34,074 nt of DNA from an uncultured Acholeplasmatales bacterium (GTDB lineage: Bacteria > Bacillota_I > Bacilli_A > ML615J-28 > CAG-698). The stretch covers positions 1 to 34,074 of the forward strand of contig CALEGD010000073.1 of the NCBI GenBank assembly GCA_937877075.1, in the 5' to 3' direction. The position numbers were made by a program, and so were the translations under genes. Positions 1 through 7,173 of the stretch are shown piece after piece; positions within the stretch are counted from its first letter, which is position 1; each line of letters begins with the position of its first letter. The notes under the pieces were generated by a model. The model was not told where the DNA came from and made no database searches. It worked only from the letters and a program-made list of their open reading frames with translations.

Positions 1-2
1 CA

Positions 3-63
3 AAAAAGAGTGCTAACAAAACCTTGTTTGTCAACACTCTGAGAGATTCCAATTGGAATCTCT
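3..63 (-). terminator. tandem hairpins ending the transketolase transcript
   Basis: Reading the minus strand after the transketolase stop there are two hairpins. The first (about 43-63) is an almost uninterrupted palindrome built on GAGATTCC and GGAATCTC. The second (about 3-42) pairs AGAGTG with CACTCT, continues through G-U pairs, and is followed by a run of six T. The second is a good intrinsic terminator; the first may stabilise the 3' end. Confidence 0.8.
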
Positions 64-2055
64 TTAATTATTTTTCTGATAAGTTTCTTTAAAAGCAGCA
101 ACAATATTTTCAACGGTAAATCCAAAATGCTTCAATAAAATCGGGAAAGGACCACTCAAACCAAATTTGTTAATATTTAATAGTTTACCTTGAGTTCCTA
201 AGTATTTATAGAAATGGGCTGCTTCACTCATTTCAATAGCTACTCTACTTAAAACTTTAGCTGGCAAAACATCATTTTGATATTGCGGACTCTGAGCTTC
301 AAAGAGATAGATACTCGGCATACTGACAACCCGTACATCATGACCTAATTCCCGAAGTTGAATTTGAGCATCAAGAGCAAGTTTTACTTCAGTACCGCTT
401 GCGATTAAAATTCCATCCAGTCTTTCTTTTTCTTGAGAAAGAATATACCCGCCAAACTTAACTTTGGATGAACCAGTATCATGAGTAACCATAGCGGTAT
501 TTTGTCTAGTCAGAATTATTGCAGTGGGATTATGTCTAGAGTTATAAGCTACTTCCCAAGCACCCTTTACCTCATTAGCATCAGCAGGACGAATTACATT
601 CAATCCAGGAATGCTTCTTAACATTGTAAGTTGTTCAATCGGTTGATGGGTTGGTCCATCTTCACCAACAGCAATCGAATCATGGGTAAACACATAAATG
701 ACCGGTAACTTCATTATAGCAGCGAGTCTGATTGCCGGTTTCATATAATCAGAGAATACAAAGAAAGTGGAACAAAACGGTTTAAGACCACCATGCATAG
801 CTATCCCGTTGGTAATAGCGGCCATTGCATGTTCTCTTACTCCGAAATTGATGTTTCTTCCGAGTCTATTAACGGTTGAAAAATCTCCGTCTGCACCTTT
901 AGCTTTTGTAGAGGTAGTCAAATCGGCTGAACCACCGATAAAACCTGGATGTTTCTTTCCGATAGCATCTAAAACTTCTCCGCCAGATACACGGGTTGCT
1001 TTATTGTAATTCTCTGGATACTTAATCAAATTATCAAAATCGATCGGGAAATCATCATTAATAAGTTTTTCAAATTCCTTATATTCATCAGAATATTTTA
1101 CCTGATAAGCTTTGCATGTTAAGAGCCAATTTTGATAAGCTTTATCGCCTCTATCCCTAAAAGTTTCACGATAAAGTTGATAAACAGATGCATCAACTCC
1201 AAAGGCTTCCCCTCCAAGTTCTAAACGCATCTTATCAGCTTCTTCTTGAGGAAGTGGACTTCCATGAACCTTTGATGTATTTTCAGAAACTGCACCCCGA
1301 CCGATAATTGTTTTAATTTCAATGATCGTTGGTTTTGTGCTTTTTTGAGCTTTTAAAATTGCCTTTTCAACCGCCCCGATATCTTCACCGTCTTTTACAA
1401 AAAGATAGTTCCAATTCATCCCTTCATATTTTGCCTGTATTGATTCACTATTGGCATTACCCACAACACCGTCAAGTTGAATATCATTAGAATCATATAG
1501 AACAATTAACTTATTTAAACCTAAATGACCGGCAAGACTAATTGCTTCCTGAGTAACGCCTTCTTGTAAATCACCGTCACCACAAAGAACATAAGTGTAA
1601 TGGTCTATTAATTTTAAATCCTCTCGATTAAACTTTTTAGCCAAAAAGGCTTCCGCAATTGCCATTCCAGCCCCTTCTGCAATTCCCTGACCTAGAGGGC
1701 CGCTGGTTGCATCGATTCCAGGAGTCATGTCATATTCCGGATGACCGGGGGTTATGCTTCCAAATTGACGAAAATTAGCCAAATCGGTTTGAGAAATTTC
1801 ATATCCCAAAAGATGTAATAAAGAATACAAAAGCGAAGAACCATGACCAGCAGCTAAAATAAAGCGGTCTCGATTTATCCAATTTTGAGCCTCTAAAGAA
1901 ACATTGATAACCCGTGAATATAAAGCATGAATCATCGGAGCAGCTCCGAGGGCAATACCCGGATGACCTGATGCGGCTTTGGTACTTTGTTCAACAGAAA
2001 GAACTCTTAAAGTTTGAATAGCTAAATAATCTTTATTCAAAATAGTCACCCCCAT
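64..2055 (-). CDS. tkt: transketolase
   Basis: Thiamine-diphosphate enzyme of the non-oxidative pentose phosphate pathway; it moves two-carbon ketol units between sugar phosphates in the cytosol. The 663-residue product has the usual family length. The N-terminal ThDP domain shows SGHPG (29-33), AAGHGS (68-73), GPLGQG and the GDGD motif (159-162) followed by the cofactor-binding NDIQLDG segment. The central pyrimidine domain contains GVREHAM and GEDGPTHQP, and a C-terminal transketolase domain follows. The ATG at 2055 has only a purine-rich upstream stretch. An in-frame TTG at 2040 lies 5 nt after GGGGGTGA and overlaps the stop of the upstream EIIB-like gene, so a translationally coupled TTG start (658 aa) is a real alternative. 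It probably shares the EIIB-like gene's promoter, and tandem hairpins follow it. Confidence 0.97.
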   Translation of the reverse strand: MGVTILNKDYLAIQTLRVLSVEQSTKAASGHPGIALGAAPMIHALYSRVINVSLEAQNWINRDRFILAAGHGSSLLYSLLHLLGYEISQTDLANFRQFGSITPGHPEYDMTPGIDATSGPLGQGIAEGAGMAIAEAFLAKKFNREDLKLIDHYTYVLCGDGDLQEGVTQEAISLAGHLGLNKLIVLYDSNDIQLDGVVGNANSESIQAKYEGMNWNYLFVKDGEDIGAVEKAILKAQKSTKPTIIEIKTIIGRGAVSENTSKVHGSPLPQEEADKMRLELGGEAFGVDASVYQLYRETFRDRGDKAYQNWLLTCKAYQVKYSDEYKEFEKLINDDFPIDFDNLIKYPENYNKATRVSGGEVLDAIGKKHPGFIGGSADLTTSTKAKGADGDFSTVNRLGRNINFGVREHAMAAITNGIAMHGGLKPFCSTFFVFSDYMKPAIRLAAIMKLPVIYVFTHDSIAVGEDGPTHQPIEQLTMLRSIPGLNVIRPADANEVKGAWEVAYNSRHNPTAIILTRQNTAMVTHDTGSSKVKFGGYILSQEKERLDGILIASGTEVKLALDAQIQLRELGHDVRVVSMPSIYLFEAQSPQYQNDVLPAKVLSRVAIEMSEAAHFYKYLGTQGKLLNINKFGLSGPFPILLKHFGFTVENIVAAFKETYQKNN

Positions 2056-2440
2056 TTTCTTCTTTCAATAATTTATATATATATGGCGCCCGGTCTCCGA
2101 AAGAGCATTTCACAACATTTCCAACCAGTAAGACCCCGCTGGCTCCCATTTCTTTCAACTCTTCAACTTGGACTTTTTCCAAATCTACAACAGTGACCGA
2201 TACCCGGCTCATTTGGACCATAACATCAATAATATTATCTTTTCCTCCGAATGCATTGAGGAAAATTAATTTTTGAGAATCATCAACATTGGCTTTTAAT
2301 TCAATATCTCTTTTGCGGCCTCTATCCCTATTTCGCCTGATGGCTATGATGATAGCGAAAACCATCAAAATTAGAATAGGTAATATACAGATGGCTAGAA
2401 TAATTAAAGCAACATCATCTTTAGTAAGTAAGAATAACAT
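2033..2440 (-). CDS. membrane-anchored PTS EIIB-like domain protein, phospho-cysteine absent
   Basis: 135 residues. One transmembrane helix (about 9-34) is followed by a basic stretch (RRNRDRGRKR) and then a domain (about 56-126) that reads like the glucose-family PTS EIIB fold: NAFGGKDNI, RVSVTVVDLEKV, ELKEMGASGV and the GNVVKCSFG turn. In true EIIB the sequence DACITRLRV carries the phosphorylated Cys. Here the aligned segment is DVMVQMSRV, with Met74 at the Cys position, so phosphotransfer is not expected. No EIIC or EIIA lies nearby. The basic stretch suggests the domain is cytosolic. The gene overlaps the transketolase start, and the SD GGAGATAAT fits the ATG at 2440. A regulatory or scaffolding role tied to sugar metabolism is inference only. 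Confidence 0.75.
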   Translation of the reverse strand: MLFLLTKDDVALIILAICILPILILMVFAIIIAIRRNRDRGRKRDIELKANVDDSQKLIFLNAFGGKDNIIDVMVQMSRVSVTVVDLEKVQVEELKEMGASGVLLVGNVVKCSFGDRAPYIYKLLKEENGGDYFE

Positions 2441-2466
2441 ATTATCTCCTTTTTCGTTTTTGTAAT

Positions 2467-2475
2467 ATTATACCA
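2467..2475 (-). promoter_or_regulatory. extended -10 promoter for the EIIB-like gene and tkt
   Basis: The minus strand reads TGG-TATAAT, an extended -10 element, about 27 nt before the start at 2440. No clear -35 was seen. Confidence 0.5.
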
Positions 2476-2552
2476 TATCTTTTCCTTTTTTTGCGCATAA
2501 AATTAATAAATTGTAAGATAATTTAAATTACATTTCTAAAATAGGTAAATTT

Positions 2553-2561
2553 TGTTATAAT
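2553..2561 (+). promoter_or_regulatory. extended -10 promoter for uppP
   Basis: TGT-TATAAT ends 25 nt before the uppP ATG; the SD AAAGGTGA follows. Confidence 0.5.
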
Positions 2562-2586
2562 GTTAAGAGAAGAATAAAGGTGAAAT

Positions 2587-3420
2587 ATGGATACTTTATG
2601 GGAATTTATTAAATATATCTTACTTGGGCTTGTACAAGGGTTTACCGAACCTTTGCCAATTTCCTCAAGTGGTCATATGATAATTTTTGACGAGATTTTT
2701 AATAATATCGTCCCGCCTCAAGCGATGAATAATTTTCAGATTATTGTAAACACTGCTTCTTTAATTGCCATCATAATCTATTATCGTAGTTTCCTCAAAG
2801 AAACACTCGCTGGATCTTGGAAATACCTTTTTAAGGATGATAAAGAAGAAAAGAAAAAGTTCCAATATTTAATGTTGATAATATTAGCTTCAATTCCGGC
2901 AGCAATTGTTGGAGTAATCATCAAAGCACTTGAACTTGACCATTACTTCACAAATATAGTATGCGTAGCAATTTGCTTATTTATAACCGGTTTACTTCTA
3001 TTCTATGTTCATAACCAAGCCCCCACGGCAAAAAGAGAAAATTTAAACTGGAAAGATGCTCTATTTATGGGATCTGGTCAGGCAGTAGGTTTACTTCCCG
3101 GAATTAGCCGTTCAGGAATCACAAGTTCTTTTGGAATCTCTAAGGGCATTAATGTAGAAGCGGCATTCAGGTTTTCTTTTATGATGTATATTCCGGCGAG
3201 CATCGGAGCCACCTTTCTTGGTATTCTTGATATTACTAGGGAAGATAATATTAATATTGCGGGATATATTGGTGCTTTCTTTGCTAGTTTGATCGGAACT
3301 TATATTGCTGTAAAACTATTCTTCCGCCTTTTAAAGAAACGAAACCTGAAGTATTTTGCTTATTATTGTCTTTTTGTTTCTATTACTATTTTCATATTGA
3401 TTATTACGGGGGTTATATGA
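2587..3420 (+). CDS. uppP: undecaprenyl-diphosphatase (BacA/UppP family)
   Basis: Integral membrane phosphatase that recycles undecaprenyl diphosphate to the monophosphate carrier for peptidoglycan and wall polymers; family members confer bacitracin tolerance. The 277-residue, multi-helix product carries both signature regions: QGFTEPLPISSSGH (18-30), with the catalytic Glu and His region, and LLPGISRSGITSS in the second repeat, with the conserved Arg. Length is typical. It is the first gene of a two-gene unit: its TGA overlaps the ATG of the GNAT gene. With murC elsewhere in the window it indicates a walled organism. Confidence 0.96.
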   Translation: MDTLWEFIKYILLGLVQGFTEPLPISSSGHMIIFDEIFNNIVPPQAMNNFQIIVNTASLIAIIIYYRSFLKETLAGSWKYLFKDDKEEKKKFQYLMLIILASIPAAIVGVIIKALELDHYFTNIVCVAICLFITGLLLFYVHNQAPTAKRENLNWKDALFMGSGQAVGLLPGISRSGITSSFGISKGINVEAAFRFSFMMYIPASIGATFLGILDITREDNINIAGYIGAFFASLIGTYIAVKLFFRLLKKRNLKYFAYYCLFVSITIFILIITGVI

Positions 3421-3842
3421 AGAAACTAATTTTATGCACTACAAAAGATCAACTTGTGGACCATTATCTTATTAGGAAAACAGTCTTTATTGATGAGCAA
3501 AAAATCAGTTATGAAGACGAATACGATTTTACGGAAAAGGAAGCTTTACCTTTCCTTCTCTTTCATCAAGGAATTGCTGTCGGTGCTTCTAGAATAAGAT
3601 TTGAAAATGATTATGCAAAACTTGAAAGAATTTGTATTTTGAAACCTTATCGAGGGAAAGGGCTCGGAAGAATTCTTTTAGATGAAATGATGGATTATTC
3701 AAGAAAACTTGGAGTAAATAAATTTGAACTTGGCGCCCAAGCCTATGCCATTCCTTTTTATGAAAAATGTGGTTTTAGAGTGATAAGTGCCCTTTATTAC
3801 GATGCTGGTATTCCACATTTTAAAATGAAAAAAGAATCTTAA
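3417..3842 (+). CDS. GNAT-family N-acetyltransferase
   Basis: 141-residue single-domain acetyltransferase. The acetyl-CoA loop is visible as LERICILKPYRGKGLGRILL (R-G-K-G-L-G is the pyrophosphate-binding motif), followed by LGAQAYAIPFYEKCGF, the usual motif B, which resembles the ElaA/YjcF subgroup. The substrate cannot be read from the sequence. The start is the ATG at 3417, which overlaps the uppP stop in an ATGA junction and so is translationally coupled; a longer reading frame upstream lies wholly inside uppP. An intrinsic terminator follows. Confidence 0.9.
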   Translation: MKKLILCTTKDQLVDHYLIRKTVFIDEQKISYEDEYDFTEKEALPFLLFHQGIAVGASRIRFENDYAKLERICILKPYRGKGLGRILLDEMMDYSRKLGVNKFELGAQAYAIPFYEKCGFRVISALYYDAGIPHFKMKKES

Positions 3843-3859
3843 TCAGATTCTTTGAATGA

Positions 3860-3888
3860 AAATCAAGATTTATTCTTGATTTTTTTAA
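3860..3888 (+). terminator. terminator of the uppP-GNAT unit
   Basis: AAATCAAGA pairs with TCTTGATTT and is followed by a T run. A weaker hairpin (AAAGAATCT/AGATTCTTT, 3833-3853) sits over the GNAT stop. Confidence 0.8.
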
Positions 3889-3918
3889 TTTAATAAAACC
3901 AGAATGACAATAAACTAT

Positions 3919-3946
3919 ACAAAAAAATCCCCTCGTTCATATCTTA
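3919..3946 (+). promoter_or_regulatory. candidate sigma-K type promoter of the CotZ-like gene
   Basis: CATATCTTA at 3938-3946 matches the sporulation sigma-K -10 consensus CATANNNTA exactly. An AC dinucleotide sits 17 nt upstream, where sigma-K promoters carry AC. No good sigma-A pair is present. The coat gene SD (GAGGTGA) begins about 10 nt downstream. Short consensus, so indicative only. Confidence 0.5.
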
Positions 3947-3968
3947 TATTGAAAGTGAGGTGAATTAT

Positions 3969-4376
3969 ATGACATATGAAAGAAATTCATTTACAAAAAT
4001 CAAAGACCGTAATTGCATTTTGGAAACTATTATAAAAATTGATCAGATTCAGAAAGAAGCTATCCTCGAAAAAGAATGCGATACTTGTGAGAGAAGCTTA
4101 ATGCAAAGGATATATAACACTCGTCCAGTAAGTTTTTACCTCTGTAACGGTGAACCATTTAAAGTTGATGTTCCCGGAGAACCTCAAGATACTACATTCT
4201 TTAGAATCGAAGAGGTGAGGAATGATTGTGTTTTATTAAGGATTTTAGTTAAAAAAGGTCCGAGTTGGGATTGCACCGACTTCACAGTCTTATTAAGCAT
4301 CGATTGTATTTGCGCAATCCAATGCTTCCCACCGATCTGGTGTGATAAATGTGGAAAGAAGAATCGTGAATATTAA
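3969..4376 (+). CDS. cotZ: spore coat protein, CotZ/CotY family
   Basis: 135-residue, cysteine-rich protein of the Bacillus CotY/CotZ family, which assembles the outer crust or exosporium basal layer of endospores. Diagnostic features are an N-terminal CDTCERSL pair of cysteines, the segment RPVSFYLCNGEPF, FFRIEEV, and the family hallmark SIDCICAIQCFPP near the C-terminus followed by CDKCG. There are about nine cysteines, which fits disulfide-crosslinked lattice formation. The ATG at 3969 is chosen because GAGGTGA ends 6 nt before it; a GTG at 3960 overlaps that SD. It is preceded by a sigma-K-like promoter and converges on a CotO-like gene with overlapping stop codons. Family knowledge: cotO and cotZ are also neighbours in B. 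subtilis. Confidence 0.85.
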   Translation: MTYERNSFTKIKDRNCILETIIKIDQIQKEAILEKECDTCERSLMQRIYNTRPVSFYLCNGEPFKVDVPGEPQDTTFFRIEEVRNDCVLLRILVKKGPSWDCTDFTVLLSIDCICAIQCFPPIWCDKCGKKNREY

Positions 4377-4723
4377 AATTTAATGATAATGATATCCTCT
4401 ATATCACTTAAATTAATTTCCTCAACTTTCTCTTCACCCGTTTTCACAAACAATTTTAAATCGTCTTTATGATAGGGGATGCCTAATACTTCTTGCCCCT
4501 TTATGATAATATTACAGAGAACAGGACGGTCTTTATTATACATCTCAATAATATTATTTAGTTTTCTTTCCTCCAAAAACTTTAGTTTGTTATGGGTAGC
4601 ATTTGATTCTTTACGAATCTGTTTGGTCTTTGAATCTCGACTATCAAATGTCTGCTGTTGAGGAATTTCATCCACTTGTGAATTTACCGTGTTAATAAAC
4701 ATTAACGGTCCTTTATCATTCAT
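4373..4723 (-). CDS. probable spore coat protein, CotO-like
   Basis: 116 residues. The N-terminus (NDKGPLMFI) and C-terminal module (about 70-116, KLNNIIEMYNKDRPVLCNII then a short beta-rich stretch ending DIEDIIIIKF), joined by a polar linker, have the architecture of Bacillus CotO, a coat/crust morphogenetic protein encoded next to cotZ. The match is by layout and pattern, not strong identity. The start is taken as the ATG at 4723, with GGGGTGAT 7 nt upstream; a TTG at 4777 overlapping the coaX stop lacks such a site. The SD lies in the 3' arm of a 12-bp hairpin. Its stop overlaps the convergent CotZ-like stop within TTAA. It could also be an unrelated small hypothetical protein. Confidence 0.55.
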   Translation of the reverse strand: MNDKGPLMFINTVNSQVDEIPQQQTFDSRDSKTKQIRKESNATHNKLKFLEERKLNNIIEMYNKDRPVLCNIIIKGQEVLGIPYHKDDLKLFVKTGEEKVEEINLSDIEDIIIIKF

Positions 4724-4732
4724 AATAACAAT

Positions 4733-4759
4733 CACCCCTATCATTATATGATAGGGGTG
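4733..4759 (-). promoter_or_regulatory. 12-bp perfect hairpin masking the CotO-like ribosome binding site
   Basis: Arms at 4733-4744 and 4748-4759 are exact reverse complements with a 3-nt loop. On the minus-strand RNA the 3' arm contains the AGGGGUG core of the SD for the ATG at 4723. It lies between the coaX stop and the CotO-like start and is followed by AUUGUUAUU rather than a U run, so it could block translation or weakly terminate coaX transcription. Confidence 0.65.
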
Positions 4760-4773
4760 GTTCTTTAATACTT

Positions 4774-5538
4774 TCAATTGTTTCTATTAAAAATGATACG
4801 TAATCCTTCCATAATCAAATGCCGATCATAAATAACTTCCTCTTCAAGAAAGTCTTTTATGGCAAGTGCCTCTCCGCCGGTGATAACAACCAAAGCATCC
4901 TTTTGGAGTTCCTTTTTCATCTTTCTAATCAATCCGTCAATCATTGAAGCAGTTCCGTAAATCATTCCACTTTGAATACAAGTTACTGTATCCTTTCCAA
5001 TAACATTGAGTGGTTTTTCAGCTCTCACTTCTTCAAGTCTTGAAGTCTTGGAAAAAAGTCCAGCATAGGATGTTCTAATTCCTGGAACAATAATTCCGCC
5101 AACAAGTTCTTTCTCATGGTCAACATAAAATAAGGTAATGGCAGTTCCCATGTCAATAATAATAACCGGGGCTCCATATTTATGATAAGCGGCAACTGCT
5201 CCAACTAAGATATCGGCTCCGAGTTGCTTGGGGTTATCAGTTTTAATTCGAATTCCGCTTTTAACTCCCGGACCGACAAAAAGGGGCTCTAGATTAAGGT
5301 ATTTCTTAATTGTTTTTTCAAATACTGAATCAAGACCGGGAACAACACTGGCGATTATAACGCCGGTGATTTTACTGAAATCAAGATTATTATAATTAAA
5401 CATATCCATAATCTTAATCCCGTATTCGTCAGCGGTTTGATATAAATTTGATTCAACAATGAACTCTGCTAATATTTCATTTCCGGCATAAACTGCCAGA
5501 ACCACATTGGTATTACCAATATCAATACAAAGTAACAT
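4774..5538 (-). CDS. coaX: type III pantothenate kinase
   Basis: ATP-dependent phosphorylation of pantothenate, the first committed step of coenzyme A synthesis. The 254-residue product has the ASKHA-fold signatures of CoaX: DIGNTNVVLAVY at the N-terminus (phosphate 1 loop), GADILVGAVAAY, and IIIDMGTAITLFYVD (phosphate 2 and catalytic Asp region), then GGIIVPGI and the ITGGEA adenosine-loop segment. Type III enzymes are feedback-insensitive to CoA and common in Bacilli. The start ATG at 5538 lies 8 nt after the efp stop, so efp and coaX are one operon. Confidence 0.96.
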   Translation of the reverse strand: MLLCIDIGNTNVVLAVYAGNEILAEFIVESNLYQTADEYGIKIMDMFNYNNLDFSKITGVIIASVVPGLDSVFEKTIKKYLNLEPLFVGPGVKSGIRIKTDNPKQLGADILVGAVAAYHKYGAPVIIIDMGTAITLFYVDHEKELVGGIIVPGIRTSYAGLFSKTSRLEEVRAEKPLNVIGKDTVTCIQSGMIYGTASMIDGLIRKMKKELQKDALVVITGGEALAIKDFLEEEVIYDRHLIMEGLRIIFNRNN

Positions 5539-5546
5539 ATAGCCCT

Positions 5547-6104
5547 CTAAGCGCGGGAGTTATATTTGCCGTCTGTGGTATTAATTATAATCTTATCACC
5601 GACATTGACGAAAAGCGGAACATTAACATGAAATCCCGTTTCAACAACTGCATCTTTAGTTGCATTGGCAGCAGTATTTCCTTTTACTCCCGGCGCGGTT
5701 TCAGTTACTTCTAAGACTACTTTTTCCGGAAGTTGGACGCCTAATAACTCTCCTTGATATTCAATGACAGTTACACTCTCACCTTCAATCAAAAAGTTCT
5801 TTTCATATTCAAGATTTGCACTTGGAATATCGGTTTGAACATAGGTTTCCATATCCATAAATGCCATCATGGTTCCATCATCATAAATGTATTGCATCTT
5901 TTTCTTCTCGATAATGGCTTTCGGCATTTTTTCATCGGAATTGAAAGTAAAATCAATAATAGCTCCAGTCCGTAAGTTTTTTAGTCGGCTTCTTACAAAT
6001 GCCTGACCTTTTCCGGGTTTTACATGTTGAAATTCCATAATCTGATATATGTTTCCTTGATACTCTACGGTCATTCCAGTTTTAAAATCATTACTTGAAA
6101 TCAT
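5547..6104 (-). CDS. efp: translation elongation factor P
   Basis: Relieves ribosome stalling at polyproline stretches. The 185-residue product has the three-domain EF-P layout: an N-terminal KOW-like domain with HVKPGKGQAF, where Lys32 at the loop tip is the modified residue, then two OB-fold domains ending in GDKIIINTTDGKYNSRA, the conserved EF-P terminus. No modification enzyme gene is adjacent. SD AGGAGG precedes the ATG at 6104. A TATAAT box on the minus strand at 6130-6135 has no good -35. First gene of the efp-coaX operon. Confidence 0.98.
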   Translation of the reverse strand: MISSNDFKTGMTVEYQGNIYQIMEFQHVKPGKGQAFVRSRLKNLRTGAIIDFTFNSDEKMPKAIIEKKKMQYIYDDGTMMAFMDMETYVQTDIPSANLEYEKNFLIEGESVTVIEYQGELLGVQLPEKVVLEVTETAPGVKGNTAANATKDAVVETGFHVNVPLFVNVGDKIIINTTDGKYNSRA

Positions 6105-6170
6105 ATTGTCCTCCTGGTTCTTTTTATCTATTATAATATAAAATTCTTTATTTGTATAGTGTTTTTTCTC

Positions 6171-7043
6171 TCAGTCGATTATTTCAATTTCATAATTTAT
6201 CTCAAAAGTCTCATTAGGCGGTAAAAGTATTAGGTTTGCTTTTTTAAAAAAATCATAATCAGAATCTACTCTATCGGGATAACCGACCCATGGTTCTAGG
6301 CAAACAAAAGGTGCTTTTTTAATCCCAGGTGACCAAATAGAGAAAGTTGAAAAATCTTTAAACTTGATTTTTAAACCTTTCCCTTTCTTATTTACTAAAG
6401 CTGCCCATGTCGACTTTACATCTAAAATCATGATTGTATCAATATCGAAAATATCATGACTCAAGTCAAGCACTTGAAGATTAGAATAATCACGGGCACT
6501 TTCTTTTAAATTAATAATGCCATTTTCCTCAAGTTTCGGAGAAGAAAAACTTTCAGGTTTTTCAAAATGTATTGAATAGGAATTAAAACTATCTTCCAGG
6601 TAAAGTGGACAATTAAAACCAGGATGAGCTCCAATATTAAATGGCATAATATGACTATCCATGTTTATCACCTGATAAATTGTTTTCAAATTCTTTCCAT
6701 TTAAAATATATATAACATTCGTCCTGTATTTAAAGGGATAAACATCAAGTGTTGCCTTTGAATAAATATTTGTAAAGGCGATTTCATTTTCCTTTTGATA
6801 TCTCAATTCAAATTCTAAATCACGAATGAAACCATGTTTACTTTGATAATAGGTATTTCCTTCAATTATCGTTTTATCATCTTTTAAACTACCGATAATC
6901 GGAAAAAGTAAAGGCGATTGTCGATTCCAATACCTAGAATCCCCAGTCCATAAATACTCTCTTTCCTTTGTTCTTAGCGAGCTAAGTTCTGCTCCCTTGC
7001 TTTTAATTCTAATATTTAAATGTTCGTTTTTTATCTGATACAT
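6171..7043 (-). CDS. aldose 1-epimerase (galactose mutarotase) family protein, LacX-like
   Basis: 290 residues with the beta-sandwich mutarotase pattern: KSKGAELSSL and the WTGDSRYWNRQSPLLFPIIG segment near the N-terminus, HGFIRDLEF (with the conserved His), FNIGAHPGFNCPL (substrate-binding His) and a C-terminal CLEPWVGYPD with the catalytic-type Glu. This is the LacX-like branch found in Bacillota. The sugar substrate is unknown. The ATG at 7043 is chosen because GGAGG ends 5 nt upstream; an in-frame TTG at 7055 overlaps that SD. It stands between efp and ispH, apparently as its own unit. Confidence 0.85.
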   Translation of the reverse strand: MYQIKNEHLNIRIKSKGAELSSLRTKEREYLWTGDSRYWNRQSPLLFPIIGSLKDDKTIIEGNTYYQSKHGFIRDLEFELRYQKENEIAFTNIYSKATLDVYPFKYRTNVIYILNGKNLKTIYQVINMDSHIMPFNIGAHPGFNCPLYLEDSFNSYSIHFEKPESFSSPKLEENGIINLKESARDYSNLQVLDLSHDIFDIDTIMILDVKSTWAALVNKKGKGLKIKFKDFSTFSIWSPGIKKAPFVCLEPWVGYPDRVDSDYDFFKKANLILLPPNETFEINYEIEIID

Positions 7044-7147
7044 TCTAGCCTCCAATTTATTATTATACCACTTTATAAGAATAACTTCACCAACTTACTA
7101 TTAGAATGTTCATATTAAACAATTTAAAACCATAAAAGAAAAAAATG

Positions 7148-7156
7148 TGATATAAT
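7148..7156 (+). promoter_or_regulatory. extended -10 promoter for ispH
   Basis: TGA-TATAAT, 17 nt before the ispH ATG, with AGGTGA in between. No convincing -35. Confidence 0.55.
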
Positions 7157-7173
7157 TTAGATTAGGTGAAAAT

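Noticed and set aside
767..1009. Plus-strand frame inside tkt
   Set aside because: Shadow of the transketolase coding frame.
2033..2440. EIIB-like gene as part of a working sugar PTS
   Set aside because: The phosphorylated Cys is replaced and no EIIA or EIIC gene is present.
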